Assembly: GCA_017391525.1 (NCBI GenBank)
Contig: JAFOYE010000035.1
Coordinates: forward strand, 1-39,100
DNA: 39,100 bases
Source of the DNA: Paludibacteraceae bacterium
Lineage (GTDB): Bacteria; Bacteroidota; Bacteroidia; Bacteroidales; Paludibacteraceae
Reading direction: 5' to 3'
Shown: one piece after another, positions 6,890 through 15,310 of the stretch
Numbering within the stretch: the stretch's first letter is position 1
Layout of the letters: each line of letters starts with the position of its first letter
Translations under genes and position numbers: made by a program
Notes under the pieces: generated by a model
Seen by the model: only the letters and a program-made list of their open reading frames with translations
Told to the model about the DNA's origin: nothing
Databases searched by the model: none

Positions 6890-7969
6890 ATGAAAATAAT
6901 AACCATCATAGGCGCAAGGCCACAGTTTGTGAAGGCAGCGATAGTGAGTCACTATATCCGTCAACACAATGCTACCTCTTCGATACAGATCGAGGAGCGA
7001 ATACTGCATACTGGGCAGCACTATGATTACAATATGAGTCAGGTATTCTTCGAACAAATGGATATACCGGCTCCTAGTTGGCACCTGGGTTGCACTGGTA
7101 GCGTACAAGAGATGCGAGACGCTATCATACCAATCATCCAAGGTCAAGCCGACTATATCATGGTATACGGCGATACCAATAGCACCTTGGCGGGTGCATT
7201 GGCCGCAGAAGCATGTCAGATACCATTGATACATATAGAAGCGGGATTGCGTAGCTACAACAACGCTATGGTGGAGGAACACAACCGAATAGAGACCGAT
7301 AAGCGTTCGATGTATCTGTTCTGTCCGACTAGCACAGCTGTGGCTAATCTGGCCAAAGAGGGGTTGACCCAAGGCGTCTACCATGTAGGCGATGTGATGT
7401 ACGATGCGACCTTGTATTTTGCGCAGCAAGCCGAACAACAATCGCATCTGTTAGAGGACCTACAGATAGCCTCTAAGGCATATTACTTGGCTACCATCCA
7501 TCGTGCAGAGACAACCGATAAGCCAGAGCAATTGGCTAATATCCTGCGTGCTTTTGCGCAGATAGACAGACCTATCATCTTGCCTTTGCATCCGCGTACA
7601 CGCAAAGTGATAGAGGCTTCGGAGATGTTGACCGGATTGGTGAAAGAAGCCCATGGGTTGCACATCATAGAGTCGGTAAGTTATATGGATATGTTGGTGC
7701 TGGAGAAGCATGCAGCAGCTATTTTGACCGACTCGGGTGGAGTACAAAAAGAGGCGTATTTCCATCGTACACCTTGCATCACGATGCGTGGGGAGACTGA
7801 GTGGACAGAGACCGTGGAAGCAGGATGGAACACCCTGGTGGGAACAGATACAGAAAGAATACTACAGGCCGTAGCACATTGGGCTATGCCTGATACTGAG
7901 ATAAGTGAATATGGAACAGGTAAAGCTGCCCAAACGATAATTGACCTTTTATGCCAAAGCGAATACTAA
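6890..7969 (+). CDS. wecB: UDP-N-acetylglucosamine 2-epimerase family protein (second copy)
   Basis: A 359-residue enzyme. The start was set at MKIITIIGARPQFVKAA, the canonical N-terminus; the frame is open further up only through repeat sequence. Motifs present: YGDTNSTLAGALAA, HIEAGLRSYN, EEHNRIETD, CPTSTAVANL, HRAETTD, LHPRTRKVI and LTDSGGVQKEAYFHRTPC. It converts UDP-GlcNAc (or a related UDP-sugar, as in WbpI-type enzymes) to its 2-epimer for a surface glycan. Compared with the copy at 1-756 it has VQKEAYF and MRGETEW in place of ITEETTV and LRDNTER, so the two are different subfamilies and may use different sugars. It overlaps the next gene by 19 bases, implying co-translation. Confidence 0.93.
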   Translation: MKIITIIGARPQFVKAAIVSHYIRQHNATSSIQIEERILHTGQHYDYNMSQVFFEQMDIPAPSWHLGCTGSVQEMRDAIIPIIQGQADYIMVYGDTNSTLAGALAAEACQIPLIHIEAGLRSYNNAMVEEHNRIETDKRSMYLFCPTSTAVANLAKEGLTQGVYHVGDVMYDATLYFAQQAEQQSHLLEDLQIASKAYYLATIHRAETTDKPEQLANILRAFAQIDRPIILPLHPRTRKVIEASEMLTGLVKEAHGLHIIESVSYMDMLVLEKHAAAILTDSGGVQKEAYFHRTPCITMRGETEWTETVEAGWNTLVGTDTERILQAVAHWAMPDTEISEYGTGKAAQTIIDLLCQSEY

Positions 7970-9204
7970 TATTGTGCGAAGCGATAGCTCCGCCCGCGTA
8001 TAGTCCACGCGTGCTGACATTGGCCCAATACCTACAAGACCAAGGTTGGCAATGTACTATACTGACAGAGGAGTGCGAGCAACAAGCTTTTGACACAGAT
8101 ATTTGCACGATATACCAAATGCCAGCATACCACAATCTGCTGGCAGATAAACTGTGTTACGGCAAGGACAAAGCCCTATACCGCTATGCCATGAAGAAAC
8201 TAGATATGGTGAGTTATAACTTGATCTTTTGTTCGAGTTACTACTATTTTCCATTGTTGGCGGCACAGAGATTGGCCAAGCGATATGATCTGCCACTTGT
8301 GGTAGATTTGCGCGATATAGCTGAACAATGGGGCAAGGAGTCGTATTTTACTCGTAGATTAACTCCATGGAAAGGCTTGGACTACTGCATAGGCAAACTA
8401 TACGAACGCAAGCAACTGCGCATGCGTAATCGAGTGCTGAAGCACGCGAAGGCTGTGACTAGTGTTTCGCCATGGCATACGCAATTGTTGGCACAATACA
8501 ACGAGCATACACACTTGATTTACAACGGCTACGACGAGCAGATATTCGTAGCGAAAGATGTGAAGAGCGAGGTGTTTCAGATTAGTTATTTGGGCAAACT
8601 GTACTCCACTAAGTTGCGCGATCCGAGGTTGCTATTTGCGGCGCTCAAAGAGCTCCTAGCCGAAGGAAAAATAGCCCAAAAAGACTTGCGCGTGTTGTTT
8701 CATGTAGACGAAGTGGGCAAAGAGCAGTTGCGAGAGTTGGTACAAGCGTATGCAATAAGCGAAGTGGTGGATGTGCAAGGTTATATCCCTCGTGCGCAGA
8801 TAGTGGATGTGATGCATCAATCGTCTATCCTGCTCGTGCTGACCACCAAGTCGACAGCCGAAGGAACACACGGTATCATGGGAACGAAGTTCTTTGAGAA
8901 TATGGGTGTGGAGAAACCTGTGTTATGTGTGCGTTCGGACGAGGAGTGTCTGGCACAAGTAATAGCTCAGACAGAGGCTGGACTGGCTGCCACAGAGGTG
9001 GGGCAAGTGAAGACTTTTGTGATGGAGAAATACCAAGAGTGGAAACAGAAAGGATATACCCACCAGAGAGCGAAGAACAAGGAGTGGTTTACACGTCAAC
9101 ACCAAGCAGAGCAGTTTGTGAAGGTGTTTGAATCAGTTACTATGACTAGTAATACTAGCCGCACTAGTTCTACTAGCACTACTAGCCCAACGATAACCCA
9201 ATGA
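7951..9204 (+). CDS. Glycosyltransferase, GT4-like (GT-B fold)
   Basis: A 417-residue cytoplasmic or membrane-associated glycosyltransferase. The N-terminal Rossmann half opens LILCEAIAPPAYSPRV. The donor-binding C-terminal half contains NGYDEQIF (about 193-200), SYLGKLY and the late GTKFFENMGVEKPVL block (about 311-325) with the usual Glu. It probably adds a sugar to the glycan whose precursor is made by the upstream epimerase. The final about 20 residues are almost only Thr and Ser (VTMTSNTSRTSS...) and are encoded by ACTAG repeats, so the natural C-terminus appears extended by repeat DNA. It overlaps both neighbours (19 bases upstream, 4 bases downstream). Confidence 0.88.
   Translation: MPKRILILCEAIAPPAYSPRVLTLAQYLQDQGWQCTILTEECEQQAFDTDICTIYQMPAYHNLLADKLCYGKDKALYRYAMKKLDMVSYNLIFCSSYYYFPLLAAQRLAKRYDLPLVVDLRDIAEQWGKESYFTRRLTPWKGLDYCIGKLYERKQLRMRNRVLKHAKAVTSVSPWHTQLLAQYNEHTHLIYNGYDEQIFVAKDVKSEVFQISYLGKLYSTKLRDPRLLFAALKELLAEGKIAQKDLRVLFHVDEVGKEQLRELVQAYAISEVVDVQGYIPRAQIVDVMHQSSILLVLTTKSTAEGTHGIMGTKFFENMGVEKPVLCVRSDEECLAQVIAQTEAGLAATEVGQVKTFVMEKYQEWKQKGYTHQRAKNKEWFTRQHQAEQFVKVFESVTMTSNTSRTSSTSTTSPTITQ
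9140..9199 (+). repeat. ACTAG tandem repeat coding the C-terminus of the GT4
   Basis: ACTAG or CTAGT occurs about seven times in 60 bases and encodes a Ser/Thr-only tail. The same word makes non-coding arrays at 13661-13700 and 21182-21215. Confidence 0.85.
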
Positions 9205-9932
9205 AAACAATCAGCGTAATAGTACCAATATTCAATGCAGGGCCATACCTAGGCAAATGCATTGAGTCGTTGATACATCAACCATATACTGCGTTGCAGA
9301 TCATATTGGTGAACGATGGATCAACGGATGATAGTTTGGCTATTGCTCAGCAATACGCTGCCCAAGACAAGCGCATAGAGGTGTACTCACAATCCAACCA
9401 AGGACAGTCGGCTGCACGCAATGTGGGACTACAACATGCTACAGGCGAGTGGATATCGTTTGTGGATGCAGACGATTATATCGATCCAGATTACTACACA
9501 TATCTCATCCAAGAGATAGGCGAGTTAGACTGCGTGCAGATAGGTTACAGACGCGTGACGGCTCAAGGCAAGATACTGCTGGAGAAATTGCCAAAGCATT
9601 TTCATCAGTTTACTTCGCCATGTATGCGACTATACCGCAGGGAGTTGTTTGTCAAACACGAGTTGCATTTTCCTTCAGGAATGATATACGAGGATGTGAT
9701 TTTTTCGATTGATTTCTGGGGATGCAAACCAAGTTATAAGATGTTGCCCTATATGGGTTACAACTACTTGGCTAATACGCATTCTACCACCGCCATTCGC
9801 AATCTGGTGGCCAAAGAGGTGCTGTTTGCCACCCTACGTGAGAAGAAACAACATGCCAAGAACATAAGACATAGATTATTGATATTATACACTATCATAC
9901 GACTCAAATTCCATTTTAAGCGTTATGACTAA
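9201..9932 (+). CDS. Glycosyltransferase family 2
   Basis: A 243-residue GT-A enzyme that transfers a sugar from a nucleotide donor in surface polysaccharide assembly. The opening ISVIVPIFNAGPYL, the VNDGSTDDS loop (38-46) and the metal motif FVDADDYID (88-96) are canonical; EDVIF follows in the acceptor half. It starts in an ATGA overlap with the GT4 gene and its last 8 bases overlap the next gene, so all are in one transcript. Downstream of about residue 190 the chain is short and basic, typical of single-domain members. Confidence 0.92.
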   Translation: MKTISVIVPIFNAGPYLGKCIESLIHQPYTALQIILVNDGSTDDSLAIAQQYAAQDKRIEVYSQSNQGQSAARNVGLQHATGEWISFVDADDYIDPDYYTYLIQEIGELDCVQIGYRRVTAQGKILLEKLPKHFHQFTSPCMRLYRRELFVKHELHFPSGMIYEDVIFSIDFWGCKPSYKMLPYMGYNYLANTHSTTAIRNLVAKEVLFATLREKKQHAKNIRHRLLILYTIIRLKFHFKRYD

Positions 9933-11202
9933 CCAAGAACTGCTAGATTTACTCCGTTGTGAGGTTGTTCCTGCTATCGGTTGTACCGAACCCATAGCTG
10001 TAGCACTATGTGTGGCTCGTGCCAAGGAAAAACTAGGAGCAGAACCTGATAAGATCAAAGTGCTGTTGAGCAAAAATGTGTACAAGAATGCACTAGCCGT
10101 AGGTATACCTAATACCGGTATGACAGGTCTGCCAATAGCCATTGCGCTAGGCGCTACTATTGGTCGTTCGGAGTATATGTTAGAGGTACTACGTGATGCT
10201 ACTCCTCAGGCCGTAGCCTATGCCAAAGAGTATATGCAACGTGTGCCAGCGGATATACAAATCAACTACGAGGCACCTAGCATACTATATATCCACGCAG
10301 AAGTAAGTTGTGGCGATAAGACAGCTCAAGCGACAATTCAAGATGGACATACCCATTTTGTCGATGAAGCGGTTAATGTCGGTGAGGCGGTTAATAAGGG
10401 TGAAGCGGTTAAGACCGGCGATGTATTGACATTGAGACGTGTATATGATTTTGCCCAAGAAGTGGATGTAGAGGATGTGACCTTCCTGCTAGAGGGTGCA
10501 GAGATGAACAAGCAAGCGGCTGAGACATCGTTTGCCAACGAGTATGGCCACAAGCTAGGACGATTGCTGCATGGCAGCACACTAAAACAAACCCCACAAC
10601 TGCAACAGTTGTTTGGAGATACGATATTCACCAAGATCGTTAGTTACACCTGCGGAGCGTGCGATGCACGTATGTCAGGAGCGATGGTGCCTGTGATGAG
10701 TAATTCCGGTTCGGGTAACCAAGGCATATCTTGCTCGGTACCTGTATACCTATACGCCAGGGAGAACAACTGCGACAGAGAGTTGACCTTGCGTGCATTG
10801 GCATTAAGTAACTTGACTGTGATATACATCAAACAATCGTTGGGACGCTTGTCAGCCCTCTGCGGATGCGTGGTGGCCGCTACAGGTTCGGCTGCAGGTA
10901 TCACCCTGCTCATGGGAGGTAAATACGAAGAGATCACCTACGCCATCAAAAACATGATTGCTAATATCTCGGGTATGATATGCGACGGAGCTAAACCGGG
11001 TTGCGCATTGAAAGTTACCAGCGGCGTATCAACCGCTATCTTCAGTGCTTATCTGGCGATGCAACACTCCTATGCAGACTCTACCGAAGGTATTGTGGAG
11101 GACGATATTGATCGCACCATACACAACCTTACACGCATAGGACACGACGGCATGCAAGTGACAGACGACTTGATACTGGACATAATGACACATAAGGGGT
11201 AG
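9925..11202 (+). CDS. L-serine dehydratase alpha-like / L-cysteine desulfidase family (UPF0597)
   Basis: A 425-residue cytosolic protein of the family that includes archaeal L-cysteine desulfidase and E. coli YhaM. Conserved cysteines likely bind an Fe-S cluster: VPAIGCTEP (Cys20), TCGACDARMSGAMVPV, LCGCVVAATGSAAG, and SGMICDGAKPGCALKV near the C-terminus. Likely role is breakdown of cysteine to pyruvate, ammonia and sulfide, or of serine; this cannot be settled from sequence. Residues 148-165 are three 6-residue units (EAVNVG, EAVNKG, EAVKTG) from an 18-bp tandem repeat, inserted between two strands. Its start overlaps the GT2 stop by 8 bases, an odd partner for a polysaccharide operon. Confidence 0.9.
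   Translation: MTNQELLDLLRCEVVPAIGCTEPIAVALCVARAKEKLGAEPDKIKVLLSKNVYKNALAVGIPNTGMTGLPIAIALGATIGRSEYMLEVLRDATPQAVAYAKEYMQRVPADIQINYEAPSILYIHAEVSCGDKTAQATIQDGHTHFVDEAVNVGEAVNKGEAVKTGDVLTLRRVYDFAQEVDVEDVTFLLEGAEMNKQAAETSFANEYGHKLGRLLHGSTLKQTPQLQQLFGDTIFTKIVSYTCGACDARMSGAMVPVMSNSGSGNQGISCSVPVYLYARENNCDRELTLRALALSNLTVIYIKQSLGRLSALCGCVVAATGSAAGITLLMGGKYEEITYAIKNMIANISGMICDGAKPGCALKVTSGVSTAIFSAYLAMQHSYADSTEGIVEDDIDRTIHNLTRIGHDGMQVTDDLILDIMTHKG
10366..10419 (+). repeat. 18-bp tandem repeat, three copies, in frame
   Basis: The three units are 10366-10383, 10384-10401 and 10402-10419, each of the form GA(A/G)GCGGTTAA followed by a variable end. They encode EAVN(V/K)G-type units. Confidence 0.92.
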
Positions 11203-11335
11203 GGTGTTTAGAGCGGCACGGAGTGCCTGGAGATCACTTCGTTTGAAGATCGGGCTGACGCCCTGTAGAGCGCACCAAGGTGCTGTAGGACGGCACAGAG
11301 TACATGGAGAGTGCCTCGTAAAGGCTATCGGACGG
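11203..11335. repeat. GATC/GTAG mini-hairpin array
   Basis: The array starts right at the TAG stop of the upstream gene. It contains an exact GATCACTTCGTTTGAAGATC (11232-11251), GGGC-tgac-GCCC and GCACC-aa-GGTGC hairpins, joined by GTAGAGC and GTAGGAC words. Confidence 0.85.
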
Positions 11336-11364
11336 AATAAAAAAAGAAATATGAACAATACTAT

Positions 11365-12357
11365 ATGAATAAATTCAAGAAAATACAAGCGTATAGAATA
11401 GGACCACTATTATTCTTTGTTGATGCTTTCATCAGTCTTCCTATTCTAAGACGAATGAAACGCAGAACAACTACCTCTATGACATTGGAGTACCATGGTG
11501 ATCGTGAACAAATAGAAAAAGATATACGCCAAGGTGCATTCTTTATGACAAACCATAGAGATATATGTATGGACTCTGCATGGTTGACATACCTACTATG
11601 CTTTCGCTATCGCACACACCCATACATAGGAATAGGTAACAACCTCTTTGGCAAATGGTGGATCGAGCATGTTGTGCGTATACTACGTGCTTTTGTGGTA
11701 ATACGCGATGGCAATTTCCGCGAACAGATTGAGAACGCTAAACTGCTATCCGAGTATATCCACTACCAACGCAAACGTGGTAAATCAATCTGGTTGGCAC
11801 AACGAGAAGGACGCGCTAAAGATGGAAATGACGTCACTCAACCTGGCGTGTTGAAGATGTTGACCATCGATTCGAAGAACTTCCTCGAAAGCATCAAAGA
11901 ACTGAATATTTGCCCTGTTTCTATCTCTTATGAATATGACCCTTGCGACTATCTCAAAGCTCGCGAGATGCAACTTAAACGAGATAACCCAGACTGGAAA
12001 AAATCACGCGAAGATGATATCGAATCGATGTCTGTGGGTATGAAAGGACGAAAAGGTAAAGTGGTATATAGACTAACCACTTCTATCAATCCTGAAATTG
12101 ATAAAGCCATAGCAGCGAACCCAGAACTGCTCAATATGTCTAAGAACGAGCAGATACAATTCGTCTGCAACCTAATTGACCAACATATACATGCTGCGTA
12201 CGAGATGTACGAACGCGGAGAGAAATTTGATCAGTATATCGAAGGACAACTCGCCAAGATCAATATCCCTAACAAAGATGAAGATTTCCTACGCGAGAAA
12301 CTCTACGAGATGTACGACAATCAAGTTAAGAACTACGAGAAGGCGAAAGGTTTATAG
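11365..12357 (+). CDS. Glycerol-phosphate acyltransferase-like (PlsC-domain) protein
   Basis: A 330-residue membrane-associated acyltransferase. The acceptor/catalytic block is MTNHRDICMDS (His64, Asp66/Asp70), in the NHRDI.LD form seen in Bacteroidota members rather than the strict NHx4D of PlsC. The phosphate-binding block is WLAQREGRAKDGND (about 149-162), replacing FPEGTR. The substrate could be glycerol-3-phosphate, lysophosphatidate or another amphipathic acceptor. The C-terminal about 120 residues are charged and helical. The TAG stop leads directly into a GATC hairpin array. No clear promoter upstream. Confidence 0.8.
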   Translation: MNKFKKIQAYRIGPLLFFVDAFISLPILRRMKRRTTTSMTLEYHGDREQIEKDIRQGAFFMTNHRDICMDSAWLTYLLCFRYRTHPYIGIGNNLFGKWWIEHVVRILRAFVVIRDGNFREQIENAKLLSEYIHYQRKRGKSIWLAQREGRAKDGNDVTQPGVLKMLTIDSKNFLESIKELNICPVSISYEYDPCDYLKAREMQLKRDNPDWKKSREDDIESMSVGMKGRKGKVVYRLTTSINPEIDKAIAANPELLNMSKNEQIQFVCNLIDQHIHAAYEMYERGEKFDQYIEGQLAKINIPNKDEDFLREKLYEMYDNQVKNYEKAKGL

Positions 12358-12535
12358 ATCGCCTTCGGCTTGAAGATCACTTCGTTTGAAGATCGGGCAG
12401 AGCCCTTGTAGAACTTCGAGTGAATGTAATGAACGATCTTCGAGTGCAGCACTAGCAAACGATCTTCAAGCACCAGAGGTGCGATCTTCGAGTGAGTTTT
12501 GACAAACGATCTACAGCGAAGTAACACGAGCGAAC
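12358..12535. repeat. GATC mini-hairpin array before prfB
   Basis: Seven GATC sites lie in about 180 bases. The array carries GCC-ttc-GGC, an exact GATCACTTCGTTTGAAGATC (12375-12394), GGGC-aga-GCCC and GCACC-aga-GGTGC. The linker switches from GAAGATC to its reverse complement GATCTTC partway through. Confidence 0.87.
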
Positions 12536-12552
12536 TAAATACAAATAAACAT

Positions 12553-13659
12553 ATGATTACAATCGAACAACTAAAAGAACTACAACAACGTGCGGATAAG
12601 CTCAAACAGTATTTGGCTATTGACGAAAAGCGTATCCAACTGGAGGAGGAAGAGCTTCGCACACAAGACCCTGGATTCTGGGAGGATGCCAAAGCAGCCG
12701 AAGCTCAAATGCGTAAGGTGCGCGGTATCAAGAAATGGATCGAGGGCTACGAAGGTGTGCGTGCCGCTACCGAAGAGTTGCAATTGGCATTTGATTACTA
12801 CAAAGAGGAACTTGTAACCGAAGAGGAAGTGGATACCGCTTATGCACACGCCATGAAAGAGGTAGAGGACCTCGAGATGAAGAATATGCTTTCGCATGAG
12901 GAAGATCAGATGCCTGCTGTGCTCAAGATCGTAGCTGGTGCAGGTGGTACCGAAGCGCAAGATTGGGCAGAGCAATTGATGCGTCTATATCAACGCTATT
13001 GCGAGAAGCACGACTATAAGGTCAGCATAGCCAACCTACAAGAAGGTGATGAGGCTGGTATCAAGACTGTGACCTTTAATATCGAAGGCGATATGGCATA
13101 TGGTTATCTCAAGTCAGAGAATGGTGTGCATCGCCTCGTGCGCGTAAGTCCTTATAACGCGCAAGGTAAGCGTATGACATCCTTTGCTTCTGTGTTTGTA
13201 GTGCCATTGATTGACGATACCATTGATATCCAAGTAGATCCTTCTGCTATATCTTGGGACACTTTCCGTTCTTCTGGTGCTGGTGGACAGAACGTCAACA
13301 AGGTGGAGTCTGGTGTACGTTTGCACTATAAGTTCATCAACCCGTTGACCAACCAACCAGACGAGATTGTGATCGAGAATACCGAGACTCGTGACCAACC
13401 AAAGAACCGCGAGAATGCCTTGCGTCATTTGCGCAGTCAACTCTATGAATTGGAACTCGAGAAACGCCGTCAAGCACAAGCAAAAGTAGAAGCAGGTAAG
13501 AAGAAAATCGAGTGGGGTAGCCAGATCCGCTCATATGTCTTTGATGACCGTCGTGTAAAAGACCACCGTACTAACTACCAAACAAGCAATGTCAATGCGG
13601 TAATGGATGGCGACATCGACGAGTTTATCAAAGCATATTTGATGGAGTTCCCAGATTGA
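12553..13659 (+). CDS. prfB: Peptide chain release factor 2
   Basis: A 368-residue class I release factor that reads UGA/UAA and releases the finished peptide. The GGQ catalytic tripeptide is at 244-246 in SSGAGGQNVNKVES. The codon-recognition tripeptide position reads SPY (199-201) in VSPYNAQGKRMTSF, where E. coli has SPF. The start is ATG 12553 (MITIEQLKELQQ); an 18-codon in-frame extension above it is repeat-derived. Most bacteria carry a programmed +1 frameshift with an in-frame TGA near codon 25; here the region reads YLAID (TAT TTG GCT ATT GAC) without a stop, so autoregulatory frameshifting is absent. Confidence 0.96.
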   Translation: MITIEQLKELQQRADKLKQYLAIDEKRIQLEEEELRTQDPGFWEDAKAAEAQMRKVRGIKKWIEGYEGVRAATEELQLAFDYYKEELVTEEEVDTAYAHAMKEVEDLEMKNMLSHEEDQMPAVLKIVAGAGGTEAQDWAEQLMRLYQRYCEKHDYKVSIANLQEGDEAGIKTVTFNIEGDMAYGYLKSENGVHRLVRVSPYNAQGKRMTSFASVFVVPLIDDTIDIQVDPSAISWDTFRSSGAGGQNVNKVESGVRLHYKFINPLTNQPDEIVIENTETRDQPKNRENALRHLRSQLYELELEKRRQAQAKVEAGKKKIEWGSQIRSYVFDDRRVKDHRTNYQTSNVNAVMDGDIDEFIKAYLMEFPD

Positions 13660-13660
13660 T

Positions 13661-13700
13661 TCTAGATACTAGTCCAACTAGTACTACTAGTCTAACTAGA
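13661..13700. repeat. ACTAG array between prfB and the peptidase gene
   Basis: CTAG occurs six times in about 40 bases, starting just after the prfB TGA. Confidence 0.85.
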
Positions 13701-13720
13701 CAAACAAAATTAACAAAGAT

Positions 13721-14932
13721 ATGAAAAAGATTCTCTTATCAGCTATCATGGGTGCCTTTGCACTCAGTAGCATGGCCCAAGAGGCGCCTGTAGCAAACGA
13801 TAGCACTGAAGGCTTTCAGTTTACTACCGTGGATAGCATCGCTATCACACCCGTAAAAAACCAAAATCGTAGTGGAACATGCTGGAGCTATTCTACCATC
13901 GGATTCCTTGAGAGCGAGCTTATCCGTATGGGTAAAGGCGAGTGGGATCTCAGCGAGATGTTTGTAGTGCATCATACCATGCTGGATCGTGCCGAATACG
14001 TGGTAAGAATGTACGGAACAGCCCAATTCGCACCAGGCGGATCAGCCTATGACGTAATCTACTGTTTGAAGAACTATGGTCTTGTACCACAAGAGGTTAT
14101 GCCAGGTATCAAGTATGGCAGCACCCCTGCAGATACCCTTCCTGTACACACAGAACTCGACGCAGTAGCTGGTGGCGTGGTAGATGCGGTAGTAAATAGC
14201 GGATTGAAGAAGCTTACACCCGTATGGAAACAAGCTTTGACTGCCGTTTATGACACTTATCTAGGTGCTTGCCCAGAGACTTTTACTTACAAGGGAAAGA
14301 AGTACACTCCAAAGAGTTTTGCTGAGATGCTAGGTTTGAATGCAGACGACTATGTAAGCATCACCAGCTATACCCATCACCCATATTATACCACTTTTGC
14401 GCTTGAGGTACCAGACAACTGGCGTATGGACCAGATGTACAACGTACCAATGGAGGAGATGATGGCTATCATCGATAACGCATTGGCTAAAGGTTATACC
14501 TTGGCATGGGGTGCAGACGTAAGCGAGATTTGCTTTACTCGCACAGGACTAGGTGTGGTACCTAACGAGGAAGAAGCCGTAGACTTGACAGGTAGTGATA
14601 TGGCTCGTTGGTTGGGCTTGTCTGCAACAGACAAACGCGAAGAGTTGACCAAGAAACCTCTCCCTGAGAAAACTATCACCCAAGAGATGCGCCAAGCAGC
14701 ATACGACAGTTGGGAGAATACCGACGACCATGGTATGCAAATTTTTGGTACAGCCAAAGACCAAAACGGCAAACGTTACTATATGGTCAAGAACTCATGG
14801 GGTACCCAAAAGAGCGAATACAAAGGTATCTGGTACGTGTCAGAGGCTTATATGCAATATAAAACCAACGACGTACTCGTACACAAAGATGCTATTCCAA
14901 CCGCTATCCGTAAGAAATTGGGGATTAAGTAA
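13721..14932 (+). CDS. Exported C1-family cysteine peptidase (PepC/bleomycin hydrolase-like)
   Basis: A 403-residue papain-fold peptidase of family C1B. The signal peptide is MKKILLSAIMGAFALSSMAQ, so unlike cytosolic PepC it is exported. Catalytic residues are Cys54 in RSGTCWSYSTIGFLES, His337 in DDHGMQIFG and Asn358 in MVKNSWG; Gln48 in KNQNRSG fills the oxyanion-hole place. These periplasmic or surface aminopeptidases probably trim peptides for uptake. No repeat insertion is seen inside the gene. The stop codon is followed by a few bases and then a long GATC hairpin array. Confidence 0.92.
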   Translation: MKKILLSAIMGAFALSSMAQEAPVANDSTEGFQFTTVDSIAITPVKNQNRSGTCWSYSTIGFLESELIRMGKGEWDLSEMFVVHHTMLDRAEYVVRMYGTAQFAPGGSAYDVIYCLKNYGLVPQEVMPGIKYGSTPADTLPVHTELDAVAGGVVDAVVNSGLKKLTPVWKQALTAVYDTYLGACPETFTYKGKKYTPKSFAEMLGLNADDYVSITSYTHHPYYTTFALEVPDNWRMDQMYNVPMEEMMAIIDNALAKGYTLAWGADVSEICFTRTGLGVVPNEEEAVDLTGSDMARWLGLSATDKREELTKKPLPEKTITQEMRQAAYDSWENTDDHGMQIFGTAKDQNGKRYYMVKNSWGTQKSEYKGIWYVSEAYMQYKTNDVLVHKDAIPTAIRKKLGIK

Positions 14933-14934
14933 GA

Positions 14935-15215
14935 GTTAGAGCGCTTCGCTGTAGAGCGCTCGTTTTACTCGCTGTAGATCGTTCACTTACGCTCACTCGA
15001 AGATCGTTTCGCTAACGCTACACTCGAAGATCGTTCGCTTACGCTCACTCGAAGAACTTCAAGGCACGCCGTGCCGATCTTCAAGGGCTCTGCCCGATCT
15101 TCAAACGAAGTGATCTTCCAGCCGAAGGCGATCTACAGGCTGAAGGCCGATCTTCAAACGAAGTGATCTACAAGGGCATCAGCCCGATCTTCCATCTAAG
15201 GGGCTCTACCCGTAT
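14935..15215. repeat. Large GATC mini-hairpin array
   Basis: This fills most of the 378-base gap 14933-15310. It has ten GATC sites in 281 bases. The first part has AGAGCGCTTCGCTGT-type units and TCACTCGAAGATCG words. The second has GGCAC-gcc-GTGCC, GGGC-tct-GCCC, GGGC-atca-GCCC and two exact copies of GATCTTCAAACGAAGTGATC (15096-15115, 15149-15168), the reverse complement of the copies at 6805, 11232 and 12375. Confidence 0.88.
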
Positions 15216-15227
15216 GTTATACAACAT

Positions 15228-15265
15228 AAATCGCACAGTGCATTTGCATATGTGCGATTTTTTTT
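15228..15265 (+). terminator. Rho-independent terminator ahead of iorA
   Basis: AAATCGCACA (15228-15237) pairs with TGTGCGATTT (15251-15260) and a T run follows. The iorA promoter starts inside its loop. Confidence 0.8.
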
Positions 15266-15274
15266 GTAATTTTG
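15243..15274 (+). promoter_or_regulatory. Promoter of the iorA operon
   Basis: TTTG (15243-15246), 20 nt, TAATTTTG (15267-15274). The spacer starts CATATGTGCG and ends in a T run, a signature shared with other promoters here. Confidence 0.85.
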
Positions 15275-15310
15275 CACGCAAGTAAATACAACCTAAAAAG
15301 ACATAGAATC

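Noticed and set aside
6611..7447. 278-codon minus-strand frame over the deacetylase/epimerase junction
   Set aside because: It runs through two well-supported genes and a repeat array and has no family features.
11203..15215. Possible CRISPR arrays
   Set aside because: Repeat units are 7-20 bases, lie in both orientations, have no unique spacers of constant length, and no cas genes are present.
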